Made by a program: the position numbers and the translations under genes. 64,000 nt of DNA from Acetobacterium malicum subsp. dehalogenans DSM 11527 (GTDB lineage Bacteria > Bacillota > Clostridia > Eubacteriales > Eubacteriaceae). How positions within the stretch are numbered: the stretch's first letter is position 1; each line of letters begins with the position of its first letter. The DNA is taken from the NCBI RefSeq assembly GCF_000472665.1, contig NZ_AXAC01000003.1:1-64000 (forward strand). Reading direction: 5' to 3'. Shown here piece by piece: positions 1 through 8,239 of this stretch. The notes under the pieces were generated by a model. That model made no database searches. It was given only the letters and a program-made list of their open reading frames with translations, and was not told the origin of the DNA.

Positions 1-146
1 AACAGCAATTCGAAAACTTGAGCAACTTTTATACCCTGTGCTTTACGGATCCCGGAATCTCTGAGTAATCCTGCCAGTTTCAATGCCTTAAAAGCTTTTA
101 AAAATGCAATTTTTGTCTGTTCAGATGGGTTGTTTTGGTTTATCAT
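1..146 (-). CDS. Transposase, N-terminal fragment cut by the window edge (possibly IS4-like)
   Basis: The minus strand has an open frame from an ATG at 146 running off the left edge, 48 codons. It begins MINQNNPSEQTKIAFLKAF and continues with a basic, helical stretch containing LLRDSGIRKAQG. This resembles the N-terminal helical region of IS4-type DDE transposases of clostridia, but the catalytic domain lies outside the window, so the family call is from memory and weak. An AGGTG ribosome-binding site lies 9 nt upstream, and a promoter and inverted repeat precede it, as expected at an insertion sequence end. It could also be a small DNA-binding protein. Confidence 0.45.
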   Translation of the reverse strand, partial: MINQNNPSEQTKIAFLKAFKALKLAGLLRDSGIRKAQGIKVAQVFELL

Positions 147-192
147 AGTGGTATGCACCTTTCCTGTCTGATTTTTGTTAGTTTGCATTTTC

Positions 193-243
193 ATTATATC
201 AGACGTTGGGTGCATTTTTCTGTCAACTTCTGTTTTTCAGAAG
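193..243 (-). promoter_or_regulatory. Promoter (extended -10) and upstream hairpin before the transposase fragment
   Basis: Reading the minus strand, a TGATATAAT extended -10 element lies at 193-201. Upstream of it is a perfect 6-bp inverted repeat with a 5-nt loop (CTTCTG at 227-232, CAGAAG at 238-243). Insertion sequences often carry such hairpins near an end to block read-through transcription. The remaining bases up to 396 contain no gene that I can see. No terminal inverted repeat could be confirmed because the other end of the element is missing. Confidence 0.35.
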
Positions 244-396
244 CTGCAGAGTGTGTTGTTGTAAAGTCTCAGCTGATTTTTAGAGCTGGGAAAGTTGAGT
301 AACTAATTATAGCCTTAAAAAAATATTTGTCAAGAAAAGCTCAGCTATTAACGGTTTTCTTAGGGCTCATTAAGATTTGCCGGATCAATCAGCAGA

Positions 397-1476
397 TCAT
401 GTACTTAAATATAATTCTTTGGTTAATTCATTCATTAAGGTTTCGACGGTTGTGATTTCATCGATCTTGTAGGCATTGGCTCCGGAAAAAACATAGCCAT
501 TTTCCAGATCACCTTCTTTTCCGGCAATCAGTGCCAGGCCGATACAATAGGGAGCGGTTTTGTACTCGCAGGATTTAATGCAATTAATGGGACAATTTTT
601 GGGATGTCGCAGCCCGGCTTTAACTTCCTCCAGAAAACGGTTATGGATCGCCCGACCCGGCAAACCGGCAGGACTAACAATGATTTCGATATCGGTTTTT
701 TGGGCATTGACGATGGCCTCTTTAAAGGCTTGGGAGGCATCACATTCTTCGGTGGCAACGAATCGGGAACCGATCTGCACCGCATCGGCACCAGCTGCCA
801 GCGTTTCCCGGACATCGGCTGCTGTGGTAATCCCGCCGCCGGCGATTAAGGGAATATGTCGTCCGACCAGATCTTCATAGGGTTTGATTTCTTCCAGGAC
901 ACCGGAAATCAGCGAGGGCAGCGTTTGTTCAGCCAGCCGTTCGGGGGTGAGATCCTCATTTTTAAAGCCTAAATGACCGCCAGCCAGGGGACCTTCCAGG
1001 ACAATGGCATCCGGAGCGACTACGTAGTGACGCCACCAATGTTTTAAAATTAGTTTAGCCACCCGTTTAGAAGAAATAATCGGGGCGATCTTGGTTAAGG
1101 AATTACGGGTCAGTTCCGGAAGCGTTAAGGGCAGACCAGCGCCGGCAAAAATAATGTCGTAACCGGTTTGCACAGCATCCTTGACCAGTTGCTCATATTG
1201 GGTCAAAGCCACCATAATATTAAGCCCAATGGGACGATTGCCAGATATTTCTTTAGCACGTTTAAAGTGATCCGCCATGGCCTGTCGGTTGGCTTCTCGC
1301 GGATTTTTCTGGTAGTTCGGGTAATCAGAACCCATTTCTACAGCAGACAAGACCCCGAGGCCGCCAAATTTCGAGACGTTTCCGGCCAGGCGGGAAAGGG
1401 AAATGCCAATCCCCATGCCACCTTGGACGATGGGTTTGGAAAATTCCAGATTTCCAATATTAAATTGAGTTTTCAA
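397..1476 (-). CDS. NAD(P)H-dependent flavin oxidoreductase, nitronate monooxygenase/FabK-like
   Basis: A 359-residue TIM-barrel flavoprotein of the 2-nitropropane dioxygenase-like family (COG2070), which includes nitronate monooxygenases and the FabK enoyl-ACP reductases. Visible family features are the N-terminal PIVQGGMGIGIS, the central LEGPLAGGHLG and the FMN phosphate loop IPLIAGGGITTAADV followed by GADAVQIGSRFVATEE. A C-terminal cluster of four cysteines (CPINCIKSCEYKTAPYC) is typical of a bacterial subgroup and could bind metal. The start is taken as TTG at 1476, 6 nt after an AGGAGG; a TTG 18 nt upstream would sit on top of that site. Substrate cannot be told from sequence. Monocistronic or followed by unseen genes to the left. 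Confidence 0.75.
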   Translation of the reverse strand: MKTQFNIGNLEFSKPIVQGGMGIGISLSRLAGNVSKFGGLGVLSAVEMGSDYPNYQKNPREANRQAMADHFKRAKEISGNRPIGLNIMVALTQYEQLVKDAVQTGYDIIFAGAGLPLTLPELTRNSLTKIAPIISSKRVAKLILKHWWRHYVVAPDAIVLEGPLAGGHLGFKNEDLTPERLAEQTLPSLISGVLEEIKPYEDLVGRHIPLIAGGGITTAADVRETLAAGADAVQIGSRFVATEECDASQAFKEAIVNAQKTDIEIIVSPAGLPGRAIHNRFLEEVKAGLRHPKNCPINCIKSCEYKTAPYCIGLALIAGKEGDLENGYVFSGANAYKIDEITTVETLMNELTKELYLST

Positions 1477-1552
1477 AAAAAACCTCCTCTGCAATTATTC
1501 TTGCGATTGGAGGTTATCATAGCATATTGAGAATAAATCTGTAAAGAAAAAG

Positions 1553-2482
1553 CTAAATCTCGGTAATTTTTTCAGGATTTTCCGGTTTTGTTTTAAGAAA
1601 TAACGGTTTAAGAAAAGACCACTTGGTTTCAGCAGTAAGGATCCCCATAAAAATGATCAGACAGCCCAAAAACATCAGGGAAGTAAAGTTATCACCAAGG
1701 ATAAGAATTGATAATAGGCTTCCGAAAACGGCCTCCAGACTGAGGATAATGGCGGCATGGGTGGAATTGGTGTATCTTTGCGCTACCGTCTGTCCTAAAA
1801 ATGCCAGGAAGGTGCAGAATATCCCCAGGTATAAGCCATTTAGGAGACCAGGCACCGGGATGGCCAGGGTAAATTCTCCGGAAATAAACACATAGGTCAG
1901 GGAGACCGCCGCCGCAAAGCCAAGTTGAATCACTGTCAGGGCAATGGGATCATGCTGTTTTGAGTAGATTCCCACCACCACAATGTGACAGGCATATAAA
2001 AAGGCACAAAGAACTGTCAAGGCATCCCCGGGATTAAAGGAAAAACCAACCGAAAAATCGATAGTCAGCAGGGCCAGTCCCAGCAACATAATAAAAGCAG
2101 CCACAAAATTATACTGATCCGGCCGCTGTTTTTTGACCGCCCAATAAATAAAGGGGACCATAATGACATTGGTGGCAGTTAAAAAGGCCTGCTTACCGGC
2201 CAGCATATATTGCAGGCCAATCATCTGGGCGGCAAAGGCGGTAAACAGAAAAAATCCGATCACACAACCGGCCTTAATGGTTTCTTTAGAGATGTTTGTT
2301 AAGCTTCTCCGGAAAATTAATCCGGATAACAGGGCGGCAACCGTAAATCTGACCGCCATCAGCATCATCGGCGACATCGAATCCAGGGCATTTTTTGAAG
2401 CAACAAAACCGCTGCCCCAGACAAAGGCCACTGCCACCAGTCCCAGATCAGCTAAAAGTGCTTGTTTTTTTGTTTTTTCCAT
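1553..2482 (-). CDS. EamA/DMT-family membrane transporter
   Basis: A 309-residue integral membrane protein with about ten hydrophobic segments arranged as two EamA repeats, the hallmark of drug/metabolite transporters. The N-terminal AFVWGSGFVASKNAL and the second-repeat motif IILSLEAVFGSLLSILILG are characteristic of the family. It starts at ATG 2482 with GGAAG 5 nt upstream. These proteins usually export amino acids, nucleosides or toxic metabolites; the substrate here is unknown. It is transcribed in the same direction as the flavin oxidoreductase downstream, 76 nt away, and the two may be cotranscribed. Confidence 0.8.
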   Translation of the reverse strand: MEKTKKQALLADLGLVAVAFVWGSGFVASKNALDSMSPMMLMAVRFTVAALLSGLIFRRSLTNISKETIKAGCVIGFFLFTAFAAQMIGLQYMLAGKQAFLTATNVIMVPFIYWAVKKQRPDQYNFVAAFIMLLGLALLTIDFSVGFSFNPGDALTVLCAFLYACHIVVVGIYSKQHDPIALTVIQLGFAAAVSLTYVFISGEFTLAIPVPGLLNGLYLGIFCTFLAFLGQTVAQRYTNSTHAAIILSLEAVFGSLLSILILGDNFTSLMFLGCLIIFMGILTAETKWSFLKPLFLKTKPENPEKITEI

Positions 2483-2549
2483 GGTGACTTCCTTTCTAAT
2501 GGTACTTTATTAATTATAACTAAAAAGATCAGGGTTGGCAAAAATATTT

Positions 2550-2578
2550 TGGTTTCCCTGATTAAAATGAGTTATAAT
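2550..2578 (+). promoter_or_regulatory. Possible promoter for the ybeY-era cluster
   Basis: A perfect TATAAT at 2573-2578 lies 35 nt before the histidine phosphatase start. The -35 position (TGGTTT at 2550-2555, 17-nt spacing) is poor. It lies in the divergent intergenic region with the exporter gene. Confidence 0.4.
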
Positions 2579-2613
2579 AATAGAAAAGTTTAAAATCACA
2601 TAAGGAAGAATAT

Positions 2614-3321
2614 ATGAAACTTGTACTGGTAAGACATGTCGAAACATATGGAAACGTGGAGCATCGCCTCAATGGCCACACCGAATCTGATTACACCCTG
2701 CGGGGCAAAGCGATGAAGGAAATACTCGTTAACGAATTGGTTGTTCTAAATGAAAAACTGTCGTTTAACAAAATTTATGCCAGCCCTACCACCCGAGCCT
2801 TTAAAATTGCCCAGGCCGTGGGGAATTCAACCGGAATGGAGATCCAGGTAGATCCGCGGCTACGGGAATTTAATTTTGGTATTTTCGAAGGTAAAACCCG
2901 GGACGAATGTATTGAAATTTTTGAGACAGAGTGGGATCACTGGATGGCCAACTATATTGATTATCCGGTCCCTGAAGGGCAGAGTCAGCGGGAGTATCAT
3001 GACCTGTGCGCCGAATTTTTAACTGAATTGAATGATGACGAAACGGTTTTGATCGTTGCCCATGGTGGTACCATTCATGGGATGCTGACCAATATGCTGA
3101 ATTTGCCCCTTGACTGTAAATGGCATTTTGACATCAAATTGGGGAGTATTACCATTATTGACTATAACCATGGCTTTGGGATGCTCTCGCACATGACAAC
3201 CCCCCCCTATGATGAATTAATACCTTATGACACGCCTTTAACGGATGCTAAAAAATCGGCCATGCGAGCTGCTGCGCGAGTTGAAGCAAAAACTAAAGCT
3301 GCCAACAAAAAAAAGAAATAG
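2614..3321 (+). CDS. Histidine phosphatase family (phosphoglycerate mutase-like) protein
   Basis: A 235-residue protein of the histidine phosphatase superfamily. The phosphohistidine motif is LVRHVET near residue 5, with valine where glycine is usual (RHGET). The second histidine is in VAHGGTIHGML near residue 150, and the conserved LREFNFGIFEGKTRDE lies between them. The C-terminal 25 residues are rich in lysine and alanine and end in KKKK, an unusual basic tail. The family covers cobalamin phosphatase (CobC), phosphoglycerate mutase and general phosphatases; substrate is not determinable. It opens the ybeY-dgkA-era-recO gene run. Confidence 0.75.
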   Translation: MKLVLVRHVETYGNVEHRLNGHTESDYTLRGKAMKEILVNELVVLNEKLSFNKIYASPTTRAFKIAQAVGNSTGMEIQVDPRLREFNFGIFEGKTRDECIEIFETEWDHWMANYIDYPVPEGQSQREYHDLCAEFLTELNDDETVLIVAHGGTIHGMLTNMLNLPLDCKWHFDIKLGSITIIDYNHGFGMLSHMTTPPYDELIPYDTPLTDAKKSAMRAAARVEAKTKAANKKKK

Positions 3322-3347
3322 AAAACCAGCACCAGAAAGGAAATAAT

Positions 3348-3815
3348 ATGCTCGTAGTCGCTTATGATAATCGCAGTGAAGTTGAAATAGCTGACTCCAT
3401 CCTTGAAGAGCTCGAAGACGCCATGGTGCGGACCCTGCTCCACCAGGAAATTGAAGTGGAGTGTGAGGTGAGTTTTTCATTTGTCAGCGCCACTGAAATA
3501 AAAGATCTCAACAGGGCGTATCGGGATAAAGATACCGTTACTGATGTGCTGTCTTTTCCAATGTATGAGGCTTTTATCCTCAATCGGCAAACCATCATTA
3601 AAAATAATCCCTTTTTGCCCTTGCTGCTCGGGGATGTTGTCATCTGCATTGAGCAGGCCGAAACCCAGGCCCAAGAATACGGTAATACTCTGACCCGAGA
3701 GCTTTCTTATCTGTCGGTGCATAGTATCTTACATTTGTTGGGCTATGACCATATGGAAGACGATGAAAAATCCCGGATGCGACGGATCGAAAAAGAAATT
3801 ATGGGAGACGACTAG
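3348..3815 (+). CDS. ybeY: Endoribonuclease YbeY (rRNA maturation factor)
   Basis: A 155-residue single-domain metalloprotein that takes part in 16S rRNA 3'-end maturation and ribosome quality control in other bacteria. The zinc-binding signature is HSILHLLGYDH around residues 125-135, with the three histidines intact; the residue after the first histidine is serine rather than the usual glycine. TDVLSFP, another family hallmark, is near residue 66. An AGGAA ribosome-binding site precedes ATG 3348. Gene order ybeY-dgkA-era-recO is classical for Firmicutes and supports the call. Confidence 0.93.
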   Translation: MLVVAYDNRSEVEIADSILEELEDAMVRTLLHQEIEVECEVSFSFVSATEIKDLNRAYRDKDTVTDVLSFPMYEAFILNRQTIIKNNPFLPLLLGDVVICIEQAETQAQEYGNTLTRELSYLSVHSILHLLGYDHMEDDEKSRMRRIEKEIMGDD

Positions 3816-3874
3816 AATTTCGTTAAACCTGAAAACAGACAACGACGCGATCCTAATCAGAACAGAATCAGGAG

Positions 3875-4246
3875 GTGGGAAAGATCAGACGAAAGTTAAA
3901 AAAGAGTTTTTCTTTTGCCATCGAAGGTATTTTATACACCCTTAAAACCCAGCCCAACATGCGGATTCACTTCGGCGTCGGGATCTTAGCTGTGGCTTTC
4001 GGTTTTGTTTTTAAAATCGAAAATTATGAATGGTTAGCCCTGGTGATTGTGATTGGCTTTGTTTTTATCCTGGAAATTATTAACACTGCCATCGAAACCC
4101 TGGTCGACCTTTATACTGAGGAATACCACCATCTGGCCAAGGTCGCCAAAGACACCGCTGCCGGCGCCGTTATGATAGCTGCGATCATGTCGGTTTGCGT
4201 GGGACTGATTATCTTTTTACCGAAAATTATCAATTGGTTTTTTTAA
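3875..4246 (+). CDS. dgkA: Diacylglycerol/undecaprenol kinase
   Basis: A protein of about 120 residues with three predicted membrane helices, family of prokaryotic diacylglycerol kinases; the Gram-positive members phosphorylate undecaprenol for cell wall precursor recycling. Family signature: EIINTAIETLVDL near residues 65-77, followed by AKDTAAGAV. The start is uncertain. GTG 3875 shares its first base with a perfect AGGAGG (3870-3875), leaving no spacer, whereas the next properly spaced codons are not standard starts (ATC at 3884, 8 nt from the site). See findings. It sits between ybeY and era. Confidence 0.9.
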   Translation: MGKIRRKLKKSFSFAIEGILYTLKTQPNMRIHFGVGILAVAFGFVFKIENYEWLALVIVIGFVFILEIINTAIETLVDLYTEEYHHLAKVAKDTAAGAVMIAAIMSVCVGLIIFLPKIINWFF

Positions 4247-4263
4247 CCAGAGAAAGAATGTGA

Positions 4264-5163
4264 ATGATGAACGAAAACTTTAAATCCGGCTTTATCAGCA
4301 TCGTCGGCCGCCCTAATGTGGGGAAATCGACTCTACTTAATAATATTATGGGGGAAAAACTGGTGATTACCTCAGCCAAACCTCAAACTACCCGCAATGC
4401 CATCCGCTGTATTTATACCGATGAGCAGGCGCAAATGGTCTTTATCGATACCCCGGGGATGCATCGCCCCAAAAACCGATTAGGCGACTACATGCAAAAA
4501 GCCGCTGAAAACACCGTGTCCGATGTCGATGTGGTCTTATATCTGGTCGAACCGGAAACAAAAATCGGACCGGGGGATCAGTATATTCTGGAAAAACTTA
4601 AGGCCAGCAAAACACCGGTTATTCTTGTCATCAATAAAATTGATCTGCTGCCCAAAGAAGATGTTTTAATTACCATTGCGGCCTATCAGAAATATGATTT
4701 TCTTAAAGCGATCATTCCTATTTCCGCCGTTCAAGGCGATGGGGTCAAAGAACTGCTGGACCTGATTACCGATCTGCTCAGTCCGGGACCGATGTTTTTC
4801 CCTGCCGATATGATCATTGATCAGTCGGAACGCTGGATCGTTTCGGAACTGATCCGGGAAAAACTCCTGAACCTTCTAAATGATGAGGTCCCCCATGGTA
4901 TTGCCGTAGAAGTAACCGCCATGAAACCCCGTAAAGGGAAGGATATCATTGATATCGAGGCCACTATTTTCTGTGAGCGAAAAACCCACAAGGGCATTCT
5001 GATCGGCAAGGGCGGTTCGATGCTGACTAAGATTGGCACCCAGGCCCGGAAAGATATCGAGTTTTTCCTCAAATCCCAGATCAACCTGCAGCTCTGGGTG
5101 AAGGTTCGCTCCGATTGGCGGGATAAGAATTTTGATCTGAAAGATTTAGGCTATTTTGAATAA
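4264..5163 (+). CDS. era: GTPase Era
   Basis: A 299-residue ribosome-assembly GTPase that binds 16S rRNA. G1 is GRPNVGKST at residues 15-23, G3 is DTPGMH, G4 is NKID near residue 123, and the C-terminal KH domain is present with the GKGGSMLTKIG loop near residue 240. The length is normal. Two consecutive ATG codons (4264 and 4267) are available behind a weak AGAAAG site, so the N-terminus is uncertain by one residue. It lies 17 nt after dgkA and 20 nt before recO. Confidence 0.97.
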   Translation: MMNENFKSGFISIVGRPNVGKSTLLNNIMGEKLVITSAKPQTTRNAIRCIYTDEQAQMVFIDTPGMHRPKNRLGDYMQKAAENTVSDVDVVLYLVEPETKIGPGDQYILEKLKASKTPVILVINKIDLLPKEDVLITIAAYQKYDFLKAIIPISAVQGDGVKELLDLITDLLSPGPMFFPADMIIDQSERWIVSELIREKLLNLLNDEVPHGIAVEVTAMKPRKGKDIIDIEATIFCERKTHKGILIGKGGSMLTKIGTQARKDIEFFLKSQINLQLWVKVRSDWRDKNFDLKDLGYFE

Positions 5164-5183
5164 ATCCTCTGGTTGGGAGAATT

Positions 5184-5942
5184 ATGGCATTGATTAAAAC
5201 AAAGGGCCTGGTCATCAAAGAACAGCCCTATAAGGAACAGGATAAAATTCTGACTATCTTTACCGAAGACGAAGGCAAGATTCAATGCATTGCCCGGGGC
5301 GTCCGCCGTCAGAAAAGCGGCCTGCTGGCCAGCACCCAGATCTTTGCCTACAGTGAATTTGTTTATTATCCCGGCAAAAACTTTGGCATCATCAATCAGT
5401 CCAATTTAATTGAGGCTTTTTATCCGTTGCGGAATGATTTGACCAAAATGGCATTGGCTTCGTATTTACTGGATCTGATGTATAATGCCTACGAATTTTT
5501 CCAGAAAAGCCCGGAAATTTTAAAACTACTGCTCCACGTATTATTTTATATGTCTGGCGGAAAAGCAAAAAACGACCTGATCTTAGTGGGTGCCTTTCAG
5601 ATGAAACTGGTTAGTTATTTAGGCTATCGTCCGGGTCTGGAAAGATGTATGATTTGTCAGGATGATCAGGAGATTAGCCTCTTCAGCATTGAGAACAATG
5701 GCATTATCTGCAGCGGCTGTCGGGAACAAACCGAGGGATATCTCTATAAGCTGAACCCCGCGATGCTGGAATTGTTGCAGGATTTTCTAAGACAACCGAT
5801 CAAACAGCTAAAAGATCGGGAAGTCAGCTCGGCCGAGGCAATAAAAATCAATGATCTGCTGGATCACTATATCGGCTATTGCATCGGAAAATCTTCCAAA
5901 GCCTACGCCTTTTACAAAACCATGCTGAATCCGCTGGGTTAA
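5184..5942 (+). CDS. recO: DNA repair protein RecO
   Basis: A 252-residue protein of the RecO family, which helps load RecA on SSB-coated DNA. The N-terminal OB fold starts LIKTKGLVIKEQPYKEQDKI, and the zinc-binding cysteines are visible as CMIC...CSGC between about residues 156 and 178. A GGGAG site lies just before ATG 5184. Position after era is the standard Firmicute arrangement, which strengthens the call because RecO sequences diverge quickly. Confidence 0.93.
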   Translation: MALIKTKGLVIKEQPYKEQDKILTIFTEDEGKIQCIARGVRRQKSGLLASTQIFAYSEFVYYPGKNFGIINQSNLIEAFYPLRNDLTKMALASYLLDLMYNAYEFFQKSPEILKLLLHVLFYMSGGKAKNDLILVGAFQMKLVSYLGYRPGLERCMICQDDQEISLFSIENNGIICSGCREQTEGYLYKLNPAMLELLQDFLRQPIKQLKDREVSSAEAIKINDLLDHYIGYCIGKSSKAYAFYKTMLNPLG

Positions 5943-5979
5943 CAGCAGGTTATAAACTTATCAAAAGATTGGAGACACT

Positions 5980-6342
5980 ATGAAAATAGCAATGACAATG
6001 GATGGCACCGCGCTGGAGTCAGCGGTGTCTTCTGAATTTGATAGCAGCCCGTATTTATTGGTAGTCCGTCGTTCAGAAACCGCCATCGAGGCCATTGAAG
6101 AAATCGGGGACTTAACAGCTGAGCAGCTGGCTCAAAAAATAATCGATTTGAACTGTGAAGGCATCATTACCGGAAATTTTAAAAGTCAGCCGGCCTTTGA
6201 TCTTTTGGCTGATGCCGGATTGACTCGTTTTCAGGGAGTGGGTCATTCCGGTCGGGAAGCGCTTGAATTGATGAAACAAAGAACCTTACCATTAATCAGA
6301 AATTTTGCAGGCACTGAAGGATGCTCAGACGACCACCACTAG
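5980..6342 (+). CDS. NifX/NifB-like (dinitrogenase iron-molybdenum cofactor family) protein
   Basis: A 120-residue protein with the small alpha/beta fold of the dinitrogenase iron-molybdenum cofactor family (PF02579-like). It begins MKIAMTMDGTALESAVSSEF, followed by a central LNCEGIITGNF and a VGHSGREALELM segment. No nitrogenase genes are nearby. In anaerobes such orphan proteins bind iron-sulfur or molybdenum cofactors or act as unknown scaffolds. The C-terminus (EGCSDDHH) is rich in possible metal ligands. A GGAG site precedes the ATG. The specific role is unknown. Confidence 0.65.
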   Translation: MKIAMTMDGTALESAVSSEFDSSPYLLVVRRSETAIEAIEEIGDLTAEQLAQKIIDLNCEGIITGNFKSQPAFDLLADAGLTRFQGVGHSGREALELMKQRTLPLIRNFAGTEGCSDDHH

Positions 6343-6379
6343 AATTATTAAAGATTATATACACAAAAAGGAGATTAAT

Positions 6380-6769
6380 ATGGGAAATTACAAAATGGCA
6401 CATACGATGATTCGGGTCCTGGATTTGGAACGGTCCCTGGCGTTTTACAAAGAAGCCTTGGGATTTGAGGAAGTGAAGCGACGGGACGAACCAACCTACG
6501 AATTTACCCTGGTATTTTTAGGTGATGGCAATCCCAACGGCCATCAATTGGAACTAACCTATAACTATGGCCAGGAGGTCCCTTATGATTTGGGAACGGC
6601 CTACGGTCATTTAGCAGTGCTTGTTGACGATCTTGAAGCATCCTGGGCTGACCATGAAGCTAAGGGGTATCAGCCTACCCAGCCAAAAGGGCTCAGCGGC
6701 GATGGCAAACCCCGTTATTATTTTATCACTGATCCTGATGGCTATAAAATTGAGATTATCCGAAATTAG
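6380..6769 (+). CDS. Glyoxalase/VOC superfamily protein, lactoylglutathione lyase-like
   Basis: A 129-residue protein with two beta-alpha-beta-beta-beta modules of the vicinal oxygen chelate fold. Candidate metal ligands match glyoxalase I: His near residue 7 (AHTMIRVLD), Glu in HQLELTYNYG, His in TAYGHLAVLVDD and Glu in YKIEIIRN near the end. This matches the 128-135 residue bacterial GloA length. The real start is ATG 6380 after AAAGGAG; an upstream in-frame extension would overlap the previous gene. Clostridia lack glutathione in most cases, so the physiological thiol or substrate is open. A strong terminator follows. Confidence 0.78.
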   Translation: MGNYKMAHTMIRVLDLERSLAFYKEALGFEEVKRRDEPTYEFTLVFLGDGNPNGHQLELTYNYGQEVPYDLGTAYGHLAVLVDDLEASWADHEAKGYQPTQPKGLSGDGKPRYYFITDPDGYKIEIIRN

Positions 6770-6794
6770 AACAATCACATAAACGTTACGGTTG

Positions 6795-6821
6795 AAAGAG
6801 AGGAAGTTCCTCTCTTTTTTT
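6795..6821 (+). terminator. Intrinsic terminator after the glyoxalase gene
   Basis: An AAAGAGAGGAA arm pairs with TTCCTCTCTTT, followed by a run of T residues up to 6821. It closes the transcription unit that begins with the histidine phosphatase or later. Confidence 0.85.
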
Positions 6822-6960
6822 GCAGGTGAAAATTATTCCGAGACAATTACGTTCGGACTTAACAAGACTTCGTGATTTAGAATGAGCCGATCCTGATCAA
6901 AAACTTGTTAGGGCTGACACTGTTGAAAATCGAATATTTTAGGTCCGCCGGGGTAAGAAG

Positions 6961-6977
6961 TTAATTGATACAATTAA
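6961..6977. promoter_or_regulatory. Palindromic operator-like site upstream of the MFS gene
   Basis: TTAATTG-ATA-CAATTAA is a perfect 7-3-7 dyad 39 nt before the TTG start of the transporter. It includes TTGATA (6965-6970), a possible -35 element. AT-rich palindromes of this size are typical of MarR/TetR-type repressor sites next to exporters, but no regulator gene is adjacent, so the function is inferred. Confidence 0.35.
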
Positions 6978-7015
6978 TCAAAAGTAGTCATTATTTTAGA
7001 AAAATGGAGTTACCA

Positions 7016-8187
7016 TTGGAAAAAAAACAAATTAAACTGGCCATCTTATCAATCGCATCGCTTTTAATGATATCAATGACGGCATCTGCTATTTTAGCAG
7101 ATATTGAGCTGCATTTTCCTGATCTGGAGGCATCTGTCATTCAAATGGTTTTAACCCTGCCAGCGTTATTGGGGTTGATTTTTGCTTTTGCAGCCGGTCC
7201 CTTATCGATGAGGATTTCCAAAAAAGTCTTGTCATTTTCAGCCTTGCCAGCGGTTTAGCCGGTGGGCTGATCGCCTTGATTCTGGGACCACTGGCTATCG
7301 GTTTTTTATTCCTTTCGAGCGTTTTAATTGGTGTTGCTCAAGGGATTAACGCAACAATGACGATGGCCTTAATCACCGATTATTTTACCGGCGATGAAAG
7401 CGGTGCAATGATGGGACTCCAGTCGGCTTTCCTAAATGGCGGTAGCATGATCCTTCTTTTCACCTCAGGCCTGCTGGCAAATGGCAAATGGAATCATGCC
7501 TATCTGGTTTACCTGGCTTTCATACCGGTTCTTTTAATTGTAATTAAAAACCTTCCTCACGATCGCCCGATCCGTCCTAATCGTCAGAATACTCCAGCTG
7601 ATTCTGGAAAACTCAATGTCAGGGTCTATTTCATTGCCTTTTTCATCTTTTTGTTTGGCAGTTTCTTTTTCGTTTTCCAGACGAATATTGCCCTCCTGGT
7701 TGTCAGTAAGGGCTACGGTGATGCCACGCTCAGTGGCATGATCAATACCGCGGTAGCCGCTGCCGGTATGATTACCGGTCTGCAATATGGAAATTTGAAA
7801 CGGCGATTAAAAACGATGACGATCCCCATTGGAATTGGAGCTGTGGGATTAGGAATGGGAGTAATATACATCCAGGGATCGCTGCCAAGTATTTTTGTGG
7901 CGGCTATTTTGGTTGGGTTTGGAATCGGCATTGTGATGCCGACCGGTATTTTTTTAGCTGCCAACGTTGTTCAAAAAGAAATGCAATCAACGGCCATCGC
8001 ACTTGTTACAGCAGCCGTTAATTTAGGTATGTTTATTTCGCCCTTGCTTTTTAACACGGTAGCTTTCCAGACTGATGGGGAAAACCTCAGTATTAAGTTT
8101 ATTATATCGTTTATTTGTTTATTGCTGTTGGCGGTATTATTTGTGATCTGTAATCAGATCATTCTAAAAAATTTCAATAGCAAATGA
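7016..8187 (+). pseudogene. MFS transporter, interrupted by a -1 frameshift
   Basis: Two open frames together encode one major facilitator superfamily protein of roughly 390 residues with about 12 hydrophobic segments. The first part, from TTG 7016 (GGAG 6 nt upstream), ends at a stop at 7256-7258. Adding one A to the A6 tract at 7220-7225 restores the frame and gives ISKKSLVIFSLASGLAGG, which joins smoothly to the second part at 7276-8187. The cause could be a natural null mutation, slippage-based phase variation, or an assembly error. The second fragment carries typical MFS loops, but no substrate-specific feature is visible. Confidence 0.75.
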
Positions 8188-8239
8188 AAGCTCACAAACC
8201 TGGTCTTTAGTAAAGTTTTAAAACACGAGGAGAACGACC

